A stretch of 38,904 nucleotides of DNA from JBCDIQ01 sp039024295 (GTDB lineage: Bacteria; Bacteroidota; Bacteroidia; J057): positions 1 through 38,904 of the forward strand of contig JBCDIQ010000005.1 in NCBI GenBank assembly GCA_039024295.1, given 5' to 3'. Under the pieces are notes generated by a model. It did not search any database. It was given only the letters and a program-made list of their open reading frames with translations, and had not been told where the DNA came from. The translations under genes were made by a program, and so were the position numbers. Shown one piece after another: positions 1-6,529 of the stretch; the first letter of the stretch is position 1, and every line of letters starts with the position of its first letter.

Positions 1-47
1 CTAAAAAGCTCTTGAAATAAAAATCTTTAGACCATTTATCTCTCCCC

Positions 48-1010
48 CTACAACCCCAACGCATAATAATCCTTGATATACACAATGCTCCCATCCGCGG
101 GCATTTCGACTGGAGCAGGAATCTGAGGGTCCTGAATGTAGGCGCGTAGGTACACGCGCGTACCAGGGTTGAAGCTGGACAGGTCAATGGTCAGCTTGTG
201 GCGATAGGAGATGACATCACCTGAGAAGCCGGGATAGGAAACTGGGCTTTCGACCGAAAGTGCTTGTTGGGGCCTGCCGGAGAAGCCGTTAATCTCGGCG
301 GATAATCGGATGTTGCCAGTCAGGTCAGCGGAGGCGGTACGGTCATCTTTGATGCTCAGCCAAATTTCCAATTGAGAAGTGCCTCCTGGAACGACAACAG
401 GTCCACTTCTACCATCACGGGTGAGGGGTGTACTTTGTCCAGGAATGAGGGCGACCATGCCTTGCAAGGTCGGCGGCAGATTGCCTCCCTGGCTGGTGTT
501 GCCAAACATATCGGGCGCACCAGCTTCAATCCATGCACGTAGGTTGGCGAGGTGCTCGTCTTTTTTCTCTTCCCAGTCTGAGTCCGGATCTATGGATAAG
601 GGCATGATGCCCGACTGCCCATCAATATCTTCGGTCATACGGTTCCAGAGAACCGATTCCTCCGGATTGCCCGGTACCACGCGGAAGGTGTAGGTGCCAT
701 CGGGATCATTTTTGATGATGGGGTGGAGCAGCAGGGTGTTATACGAGCTCTCAATGCTACGGAAGTCCGGCTCAAAGGTGCCGTCGTGGCAGCCGGAATT
801 GGCGCAGGTCGGGCGAAAAATGCGTGTATGCAGCCCGGTGATGGATTGGGGATCTACATTGATCAGTTCGGGGTCCACGCCTCCTGGTCCTGCCTCCACC
901 TCGTCAAAGGGATTGGGCGGGGCATCATCTCCCTGGCTGTCGCAGCCGATGAAGGATACGGTGAGGAGGAGGGTGAGGAAGAAGAGGAGTTTTTTTATGG
1001 GATTAGGCAT
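48..1010 (-). CDS. Exported lipoprotein with a c-type cytochrome (haem) motif
   Basis: The 320-residue product starts with a basic, hydrophobic signal peptide ending in a lipobox (F-I-G-C, Cys23), so it is predicted to be a lipoprotein. Residues 69-75 read CANSGCH, a CX4CH variant of the haem c attachment motif. They are followed by a region ending in GIMPLS near Met136, a plausible distal ligand, and by LRAWIEAGAPD, which resembles the end of Planctomycete-type cytochrome c domains. The remaining C-terminal half looks like a beta-rich domain. It is the last gene of a minus-strand cluster with a DUF1501-like protein and two more lipoproteins, separated from the DUF1501 gene by 382 bp that hold repeat copy 1. 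Seen: lipobox and CX4CH. Inferred: electron transfer or haem binding at the envelope. The CX4CH spacing is unusual, so haem attachment is not certain. Confidence 0.75.
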   Translation of the reverse strand: MPNPIKKLLFFLTLLLTVSFIGCDSQGDDAPPNPFDEVEAGPGGVDPELINVDPQSITGLHTRIFRPTCANSGCHDGTFEPDFRSIESSYNTLLLHPIIKNDPDGTYTFRVVPGNPEESVLWNRMTEDIDGQSGIMPLSIDPDSDWEEKKDEHLANLRAWIEAGAPDMFGNTSQGGNLPPTLQGMVALIPGQSTPLTRDGRSGPVVVPGGTSQLEIWLSIKDDRTASADLTGNIRLSAEINGFSGRPQQALSVESPVSYPGFSGDVISYRHKLTIDLSSFNPGTRVYLRAYIQDPQIPAPVEMPADGSIVYIKDYYALGL

Positions 1011-1081
1011 ACAGAAAAATCAAGGCTGGTTATCTTATAATATCGGGCTTCCTATCTACAACCAAAAAGGAAACTAGGAAA

Positions 1082-1233
1082 GGATAAAAGTTGGAATGTG
1101 ATACTTTTCCAATCAATTCAACATATCCAAAATCTTCCCCAAATCGAATCAAGGCTTGCCTTGATGAAGACCCCGCAGTTTGGGGAGGCCAACGCGCATG
1201 TTTTTTTATAAAATATCATTAGGGTGTTATAAG
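1082..1233 (+). repeat. Three-hairpin interspersed repeat, copy 1
   Basis: This copy fills much of the 382-bp gap between the cytochrome-like and DUF1501 genes. Hairpin 1 (1100-1127) is degenerate, with only the GATA/TATC ends pairing. Hairpin 2 pairs CCCCAAA (1137-1143) with TTTGGGG (1179-1185), and its loop holds a second perfect palindrome, ATCAAGGC-TT-GCCTTGAT (1148-1165). The segment from about 1171 to 1205, which includes CCAACGCGCATG, matches copy 2 (around 17536-17572) at nearly every base although the copies lie 16 kb apart. The AT-rich tail has a weak TTATAA/TTATAA pair. It is on the opposite strand to the flanking genes. Function unknown. Confidence 0.7.
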
Positions 1234-1353
1234 TTTAATATCAATCAGCTTCAAGTGGATTTTTATCTTAATTAATCGGAAGCTTTTGAGAATCACATTT
1301 CAAAAATGAATACCACCAAGTGGGAAATACCAAAAACTGTTGAGCGAAGCGAA

Positions 1354-1386
1354 ATCCCGCAAAGCGGGGATAACCGTAAACCGTTA
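1354..1386. repeat. Small GC hairpin and heptad repeats after the DUF1501 gene
   Basis: ATCCCGC (1354-1360) and GCGGGGAT (1364-1371) form a stem around an AAA loop, and two heptads, ACCGTAA and ACCGTTA, follow at 1373-1386. It lies just past the stop of the minus-strand DUF1501 gene and could slow transcription, but there is no good T-run, so it is not called as a terminator. The heptads belong to the same degenerate 7-bp family as 2744-2819 and 9133-9147. Confidence 0.45.
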
Positions 1387-1392
1387 ACTAAT

Positions 1393-2730
1393 TTATATTC
1401 TGTCAAATAAAGACCTAGCCGATCCTGCCAACAGGCCGCTTCCAATCACAGTATCTTTGATGCCGAGAATCTCGGCCACGGTAGGGGCAATATCGGCAGA
1501 TTCCCCTACGGAGTTGTTGACGCTGCCGCGGGTAAGGTTTTGAGGCACGTTGGGGCCTACCATCATACCGAAAATCCTTCGGGCATTGGCGTCGGAATGG
1601 TCGTAGCCGTACCAGTCGTTTTCGTCCAGAATGGGATTGGGCTGGAGGTTACGGCCGCATTCGGGTACCAATAGTAAAATGGTGTTATTGGACATTTCCG
1701 GAATCTGCCGCTGGATGTAATCCCACATAAATCCTACCCCGTGGTCGATCCGGTGGAGGTTGCGCAGGTAGGTGGTGAAATTGCCGTGACAGGTATCTAC
1801 ATTGTTAAGGTTCACCACGGTGAGTGTGGGTTTGAACCACTTCATGACCTCACAGGCATAGCCGATGTTGCTCAGGTCATTGATGTCATTGACCGGCGGC
1901 TGGGTAATGGTGCCATTGGCCGTTTTTTGCCAGGTGGCTTCCAGGAAGTTTTTGATGTCCAGCTTTTCTTCCGGTGTATTGCGAATTCCTCCGATTGCAC
2001 TCGCTTTGTTCTCGAATACGTTGTCGAGGAAGTATTTCATTTTATAAATCGGGTCCAGCTCGTATTCCGGGTGGTAGACCTTGGATTTTGACAAATGCTT
2101 GAAGCCCAATTCCCCGAAAGTAATCTGAGGTGCCAGGAAGTTGGCCGCATACTGCTGGCCATACTCCGGATGGGTGCTGTGGTTCAGGAGGGGAACTGAG
2201 TTGCCAATGCCATTGCCCACAAACCAGACCTTGCTGGCAGGTTCTCCTGCATGGCGGCGGACGTACTCAAAAATGGTGGGATTCAGTGGTTTTTGGCGAA
2301 GCCCCTGAGTTGTGAGCGTGTTTCCCTGCAGGGCCACATTTAGCCCGCCATAATGCCCCACAAGGGTGGCGCGCATTTCCCGAAACAAGGTCCCTTGCTG
2401 CTGGAGGGTCTGGTTCAGCAGCCTAGGAATTGGGATTTCCCCACGAAGACTTGCATCGGTGCCATATACAATTTTTTGTTCTGGCGGATCGCCATTCAAC
2501 AAGTTGTAGAGGATATTTCCTGGAATGGCTTCGTTCTGGCTACCATCCAAGTATCGCTGCTCAACTGCCTCCTGCTGGCGCACCCCGCCTGCGAAGAGCA
2601 CCACAACCACATGGTCTGCCAGGCGGGACTGGGTCCGGGCAAACAGCCTTCCACTAGGCAACAGATATGGCATGCCAATGGCTCCCACGGCTGCCGCTCC
2701 TGCTTTACGTAAAAATGCTCTTCTTTTCAT
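1393..2730 (-). CDS. Tat-exported DUF1501-like protein (alkaline phosphatase/sulfatase-type fold)
   Basis: The 445-residue product begins with a twin-arginine signal (KRRAFLRKAG followed by an Ala/Gly-rich segment), so export of a folded protein is predicted. The C-terminal half carries the sequence style of DUF1501 and related alkaline phosphatase-superfamily proteins: VNLNNVDTCHGN, a hydrophobic strand ILLLVPECGRN, then DHSDANARRIFGMMVGPNV and ADIAPTVAEILGI close to the end. DUF1501 proteins are commonly found with exported cytochrome-like and DUF1549/DUF1553-like proteins in Planctomycetes and Bacteroidota, and the neighbours here fit that pattern. No biochemical activity is firmly known for the family. 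The gene is flanked on both sides by heptad repeats. Confidence is high that it is an exported real gene and moderate on the family name. Confidence 0.75.
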   Translation of the reverse strand: MKRRAFLRKAGAAAVGAIGMPYLLPSGRLFARTQSRLADHVVVVLFAGGVRQQEAVEQRYLDGSQNEAIPGNILYNLLNGDPPEQKIVYGTDASLRGEIPIPRLLNQTLQQQGTLFREMRATLVGHYGGLNVALQGNTLTTQGLRQKPLNPTIFEYVRRHAGEPASKVWFVGNGIGNSVPLLNHSTHPEYGQQYAANFLAPQITFGELGFKHLSKSKVYHPEYELDPIYKMKYFLDNVFENKASAIGGIRNTPEEKLDIKNFLEATWQKTANGTITQPPVNDINDLSNIGYACEVMKWFKPTLTVVNLNNVDTCHGNFTTYLRNLHRIDHGVGFMWDYIQRQIPEMSNNTILLLVPECGRNLQPNPILDENDWYGYDHSDANARRIFGMMVGPNVPQNLTRGSVNNSVGESADIAPTVAEILGIKDTVIGSGLLAGSARSLFDRI

Positions 2731-2743
2731 GTTTGAAGAAGTT

Positions 2744-2819
2744 ACCGGTTTTCGGTTCTCGGTTTACAGTTGGTTGAGCTATGCTCTTAATACTGTAAAC
2801 CGAACACTGTAAACTGCGC
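2744..2819. repeat. Phased heptad repeats forming an 11-bp inverted repeat
   Basis: Four 7-bp units (accGGTT, ttcGGTT, ctcGGTT, tacAGTT; 2744-2771) face three complementary units (ACTGTAA, ACCGAAC, ACTGTAA; 2792-2812) plus a degenerate fourth. CGGTTTACAGT (2760-2770) is a perfect reverse complement of ACTGTAAACCG (2792-2802) with a 21-nt loop. It fills the gap between lipoprotein B and the DUF1501 gene, so it would lie in their common transcript if they are an operon. Confidence 0.6.
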
Positions 2820-2823
2820 ACTA

Positions 2824-3312
2824 TCAATAAAATTGGTATTCCTCTGCCAAGGCAAAGGAGACGTACACCATTTCAGCAGAAATATTTGGGTCTGAAGAAA
2901 TGAAATTCTTCATGTATGCTTTTTCCGCCTCAGAAGGTAAGCGAACGAAAAATCGTTTGTAGGTATCGAGTAAAAATTCGTCCATGTTTTCCCGCATGTA
3001 CTCATCGGTAGGAAGGACTACATCGGGACGGTTCATTAGGTTACTTACCACAATTTCAAATGCCAGTTCTTTGTCTCCAATCGATTCTACGCACTTGCGG
3101 ATTTCGATCATTTCATCCGCAGAGAGGGCTTTTTGGAATAAATTGGCATATAAGATTGAGATGAATTGCTCGATGGATTTTTGCTTTTTCTTTCCTGCGT
3201 TGGCTGAAAGGACCTCCTCCGGGTTGACCTCATAGCGGTATTCATCCTCAGAGGAAGTACAGCCCATCATCAGCAGACCTACCAATCCAATTATTCCAAT
3301 CAGCTTTTTCAT
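2824..3312 (-). CDS. Small helical lipoprotein of the DUF1501 cluster
   Basis: The 162-residue product has a signal peptide ending in a lipobox (M-M-G-C, Cys18), followed by an acidic Ser/Glu/Asp linker. The mature part is predicted to be mostly helical (for example ISILYANLFQKALSADEM and FLLDTYKRFFVRLPSEAEK). Its pattern, an aromatic helix then a loop with an Ala/Pro-Ser-x-Ala/Asp-Glu phrase, repeats twice and resembles the two end regions of the larger lipoprotein next to it, which suggests a shared domain. Only 3 bp separate it from the upstream lipoprotein gene, so the two are almost certainly co-transcribed and perhaps translationally coupled. No known family can be named with confidence. 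A role as a surface or periplasmic partner of the DUF1501 protein is inferred from position only. Confidence 0.7.
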   Translation of the reverse strand: MKKLIGIIGLVGLLMMGCTSSEDEYRYEVNPEEVLSANAGKKKQKSIEQFISILYANLFQKALSADEMIEIRKCVESIGDKELAFEIVVSNLMNRPDVVLPTDEYMRENMDEFLLDTYKRFFVRLPSEAEKAYMKNFISSDPNISAEMVYVSFALAEEYQFY

Positions 3313-3315
3313 CTC

Positions 3316-4233
3316 CTAAAAATTTGCGTATTCGTCTGTAACCAGGATTTCCTTTTGCACGCGCTGAAAGTTCCGCTCGGTAAAAAAATGCTCCATCATG
3401 GTGCGGGTTTCAGCAGAAGAGGGCTCACGGGCCAGCAGGGTTTGGTACGCCCACCGAATCATCCCTTCATAAAACTCTCGAGAATATACCAAAATTCGCA
3501 CATACTCTTCCTTGTTTTGAGCAGCTTGGCCAAAAATGGTGGACGAGTTGTTGTACTCAATGATCTCAAAGGAATTGTCAAATTCAGCCTGGGTATGGAA
3601 CCGGAAAAACAAATCATTGAAACACGACCGGATAAAGTTGATAGAATTCATGTTGATCTCATCGTAAATGTCGTTTTGCAGCATCCGGCCGTACATGTCA
3701 TTGATGGGAATCTGGCCATTTTGGTATTCCAGACGGGAATCAATCACGGCCCGCATCCGGTCAATCCGGATTTGTCGTTGCTGATAGGCGGCCATGTTGC
3801 CGTTGAGGGAATCTTTGATTTGATCAGCGCGGATGATGCCAATTTCTCGGCGAATGCCCGCGTCAGAAACGCCCTCCAGCAATCTTGCTTTGCTTAGTTC
3901 GTATATCCGTAAGTAATAAGCCCGCTTGTAGGAGGAATCTCCCTCAACAAAATCTGAGCTGGTCATCAACCGATCGACCAGGGCTTCTCGGGAAGCTTTT
4001 TGAAGTTCACCAGTGCGCAGTTCTTCTACCACCTGGGCCATTTCTGCATCAACGGGTTCCCTTCCTAATAGGTCGATGTACAAGCGGTTGACATAGTTTT
4101 CTACCAAAATGGTGGGAATACCGCCGTAATCCGGAGCGTCGTTATCTGGCACCAATACCTCTTCGCCCGCGTCAGTGGAACAAGCGGCCCAAAGCAGCAA
4201 AAGGCTAAATAACGGGTAAATCAGTTTTCTCAT
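3316..4233 (-). CDS. Helical lipoprotein with DUF4214/DUF1549-like end modules
   Basis: The 305-residue product has a lipobox (W-A-A-C, Cys18). Near residues 45-60 it reads YVNRLYIDLLGREPVDAEM and near the C-terminus it reads WAYQTLLAREPSSAE. This LLGREP-type phrase is typical of DUF4214-like helical repeats and similar to the start of DUF1549 proteins. The central part is helical and rich in Arg, Tyr and Asp. It is the first gene of the minus-strand cluster (lipoprotein A, lipoprotein B, DUF1501, cytochrome-like). The shared module with lipoprotein B suggests an old duplication. Function is unknown. A structural or substrate-binding role at the outer membrane is a guess from the lipobox and company. 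Confidence 0.7.
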   Translation of the reverse strand: MRKLIYPLFSLLLLWAACSTDAGEEVLVPDNDAPDYGGIPTILVENYVNRLYIDLLGREPVDAEMAQVVEELRTGELQKASREALVDRLMTSSDFVEGDSSYKRAYYLRIYELSKARLLEGVSDAGIRREIGIIRADQIKDSLNGNMAAYQQRQIRIDRMRAVIDSRLEYQNGQIPINDMYGRMLQNDIYDEINMNSINFIRSCFNDLFFRFHTQAEFDNSFEIIEYNNSSTIFGQAAQNKEEYVRILVYSREFYEGMIRWAYQTLLAREPSSAETRTMMEHFFTERNFQRVQKEILVTDEYANF

Positions 4234-4301
4234 AATGCCTCAGGTTACTTTTTCGTCATGTCCCCGTACCTTAAGCTTGTTGAAAGATGCGACAAATTGG
4301 G

Positions 4302-4326
4302 GGTGGCTTCGACATACTCAGCCACC
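4302..4326. repeat. Intergenic palindrome GGTGGCT...AGCCACC
   Basis: GGTGGCT (4302-4308) and AGCCACC (4320-4326) pair perfectly around an 11-nt loop, TCGACATACTC. Small palindromes of the style GGCTTCGACnnnCTCAGCC are, from memory, frequent between genes in several bacterial groups. It lies after nuoI on the minus strand, but no T-run follows in that direction, so it is listed as a palindromic repeat and not a terminator. Confidence 0.5.
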
Positions 4327-4354
4327 GAAAAACTGAAAAGTATCATGCTGCACA

Positions 4355-5014
4355 TCATGCGTCAGGCTTCTTTTTTACCATCAGGGGCTTTTTTGCAAGG
4401 AGCGGCTTTTTCTTGACAACACCTCCATTCCCGGTAGGCTTTGCCTGGGCTTTTTGAGCGGCCTTTTGTTGGGTGATTTTCTCCAGTTCTGCTCGCTTCA
4501 AGGCTTCCTCCTCTGGGCTGAGCATGCCAAAATGATAGATGAAATTTTCCCTGTCGTACTCGCTGTAATCATACGTTTTAGTCATGGTAAGGCATTCAGT
4601 GGGGCATACCGTGGTACAGAGCCCGCAATAGCAGCACTTTGCCATATCGATGTCGAATACAGGCAGGTGAAGCCGCTTGCGTGAACCGTCTGAAGTTCTG
4701 CCTAAATCTTCAACTGCCCGAAAGCTCTCGATGGTGATGCAATCTACCGGGCAGATACGTGCACATTTATCACACACAATACAATCGTCCCCTTCCATGT
4801 GCAGGCGATAACGTCCCGTATCCGGTACAGGAATTTTTTCCATGGGATACTGAATGGTCACTGCTTTATCTGCCTCCTTGAAATAATTTTCATCTTCTAT
4901 AGAAACAGGGGTCCGGGATCGGCCTCCTTTTTTCAGGTGCCTCCCGGTTTCTTTTGCGCCTGTCCAAAGGCTGGAAACCATTGTCTGAATTTCCTGGAAG
5001 TACTTCATATTCAT
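4355..5014 (-). CDS. nuoI: NADH-quinone oxidoreductase subunit I-like 2x[4Fe-4S] ferredoxin protein
   Basis: NuoI is the peripheral-arm subunit of respiratory complex I that carries iron-sulfur clusters N6a and N6b and passes electrons towards the quinone site. The 219-residue product shows both expected motifs: C78-xx-C81-xx-C84-xxx-C88-P and C127-xx-C130-xx-C133-xxx-C137-P. FDIDMAKCCYCGLC and the following acidic segment DRENFIYHFGMLSPEEE are typical of the Bacteroidota version. The N-terminal helix and YP/RYR phrases also fit. The last 40 residues form an Ala/Lys-rich tail (repeated AKKP, VKKK) that is not part of the usual family core. The gene stands alone, with no other nuo gene in the window, and diverges from purD with 57 bp between the start codons. 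A different ferredoxin-type oxidoreductase subunit is possible but less likely. Confidence 0.85.
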   Translation of the reverse strand: MNMKYFQEIQTMVSSLWTGAKETGRHLKKGGRSRTPVSIEDENYFKEADKAVTIQYPMEKIPVPDTGRYRLHMEGDDCIVCDKCARICPVDCITIESFRAVEDLGRTSDGSRKRLHLPVFDIDMAKCCYCGLCTTVCPTECLTMTKTYDYSEYDRENFIYHFGMLSPEEEALKRAELEKITQQKAAQKAQAKPTGNGGVVKKKPLLAKKPLMVKKKPDA

Positions 5015-5059
5015 CTGCTTCTAAAATACGCCTTTCTTTTCTTCCTGCAAATAGTCTCC

Positions 5060-5067
5060 TATCTTTG
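5060..5067 (+). promoter_or_regulatory. Bacteroidota -7 box (TATCTTTG) of purD
   Basis: TATCTTTG matches the Bacteroidota -7 consensus TAnnTTTG and ends only 4 nt before the purD ATG. Transcription starting a few bases further on would begin at or next to the start codon. A clear TTTG box 20 bp upstream is not visible, only a T-rich stretch. Confidence 0.5.
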
Positions 5068-5071
5068 AACC

Positions 5072-6340
5072 ATGAACATTCTGGTCATCGGATCGGGCGG
5101 TCGCGAGCACGCCCTTACATGGAAACTCGCCCAGTCTCCCCGCTGCGAACGTGTGCTAATTTCACCGGGAAATGCTGGGACCCTGGAAGTCGGGGAAAAC
5201 ATTCCCATCGATGTCCAGAATCACGAATCGGTGTATGGATTGGTGCAGCAAGAAGAAGTTAACCTGGTCGTGATTGGTCCCGAGCAACCGTTGGTAGATG
5301 GACTGGCTGATTTTCTCCGAGAACGAAATGTAGCGGTAGTAGGCCCTGGCCAAGCAGGTGCTCAATTAGAGGGGAGCAAGGAGTTTTCCAAACGGTTTAT
5401 GCAGCAGCATGGCATTCCAACCGCGCGCTACCAATCTTTTGACTCAGATGAAATAGAAGCTGCACTTTCCTATGTGCGGGAGCAGCCTTTGCCGGTTGTG
5501 GTGAAAGCGAGCGGACTTGCAGCGGGAAAAGGCGTCTTAATCTGCGAGACCCATGTAGCGGCTGAAACTGCTGTTCGAGATATGCTCTCCGGGACTTCAT
5601 TTGGAGCGGCAGGTACGACTGTGGTCATAGAAGAATTCTTGAAAGGCATCGAGATTTCCATTTTTGTGCTCACCGATGGCACCTCCTACAAATTGCTTCC
5701 ATCAGCCAAGGATTATAAGCGGATTGGGGAAGGAGATACTGGCCTGAATACCGGAGGCATGGGAGCCGTTTCCCCTGTACCATTTGCCACGAAAGGTTTT
5801 CTCTCCGAGGTTGAGGAAACGATTGTAAAACCAACATTGGCCGGACTTAAGGCAGAAGGTATCCCCTACCAGGGCTTTATTTTCATTGGCTTGATGGTGG
5901 TGGACGGCACCCCTTATGTATTAGAGTATAATGTTCGCATGGGAGACCCTGAAACAGAAGTGGTCATCCCTCGTCTGGAATCAGACTTGGTGGAACTGTT
6001 CGAAGGGGTAGTAAACGGAAATCTCTCTGAAAAAGAGCTGAAATTATCTCCCAAAACCTGCACAACGATTATGCTGGTAAGTGGCGGATATCCCGAAGCC
6101 TATGAAAAGGGTAAGCTGATCACCGGGCTGGAAGATGTAGAGAACTCTATTATTTTCCATGCAGGTACCCGCGCCGAACGTGGACAAATATTCACCAATG
6201 GCGGTCGGGTCATGGCCCTGAGTTCTTTCGGTGAAAGTATCCAGCATGCGATCCATTATTCACTCACAAATGCCAGCCGAATCAATTTTGAAGGTATGAA
6301 CTATCGAACTGACATTGGGAAAGATTTAATTGAGACGTAA
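5072..6340 (+). CDS. purD: Phosphoribosylamine--glycine ligase (GAR synthetase)
   Basis: PurD joins glycine to 5-phosphoribosylamine with ATP, the second step of purine synthesis, in the cytoplasm. The 422-residue length is normal. Visible family signatures are the N-terminal GSGGREHAL (residues 7-15), the ATP-grasp segment VVKASGLAAGKGV, VVIEEFLKGIEIS, the G-D-T-G-L-N-T-G-G-M-G-A loop, and YNVRMGDPETEVV, which contributes metal- and ATP-binding residues. The C-terminal part (TCTTIMLVSGGYPEAYEKG, then FHAGT and NGGRVMAL) is the usual closing domain. The start is fixed by the family's N-terminus. It is a single gene, not within a pur operon here, diverging from nuoI. Confidence 0.97.
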   Translation: MNILVIGSGGREHALTWKLAQSPRCERVLISPGNAGTLEVGENIPIDVQNHESVYGLVQQEEVNLVVIGPEQPLVDGLADFLRERNVAVVGPGQAGAQLEGSKEFSKRFMQQHGIPTARYQSFDSDEIEAALSYVREQPLPVVVKASGLAAGKGVLICETHVAAETAVRDMLSGTSFGAAGTTVVIEEFLKGIEISIFVLTDGTSYKLLPSAKDYKRIGEGDTGLNTGGMGAVSPVPFATKGFLSEVEETIVKPTLAGLKAEGIPYQGFIFIGLMVVDGTPYVLEYNVRMGDPETEVVIPRLESDLVELFEGVVNGNLSEKELKLSPKTCTTIMLVSGGYPEAYEKGKLITGLEDVENSIIFHAGTRAERGQIFTNGGRVMALSSFGESIQHAIHYSLTNASRINFEGMNYRTDIGKDLIET

Positions 6341-6529
6341 AACCAACTTCCCATAAACAGTCCTGCAAAAATAGACTTCATGTCTTTATGTAAGTCTGTT
6401 GGGTGCTACAGCACCTAAGCTGTAAGGGGGAACTGGCCCAACGAATTCGCTAGGTTTAGGCACGGAAATACCAGCCCCTAATCGGTACCAGCGTTTCATT
6501 CACCCCGGGGTCGTAGCTTAAGACGCGCA
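6341..6529. other. Convergent intergenic region with overlapping hairpins
   Basis: This 189-bp stretch separates convergent purD and the pyruvate kinase gene. It holds AGACTT/AAGTCT (6373-6378 with 6392-6397), then two mutually exclusive stems: GGTGC-TACA-GCACC (6402-6415) and TACAGC-ACCTAA-GCTGTA (6407-6424). No T-run follows, so it is not a classic terminator. No gene is seen. Confidence 0.35.

Noticed and set aside
3355..3897. 180-codon plus-strand frame opposite lipoprotein A
   Set aside because: The minus-strand lipoprotein has a signal peptide, a lipobox and a 3-bp junction with its neighbour; the opposite frame has no recognisable feature.
6341..6529. tRNA or riboswitch between purD and pyruvate kinase
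   Set aside because: No cloverleaf or T-loop motif could be drawn and the region is downstream of both genes.
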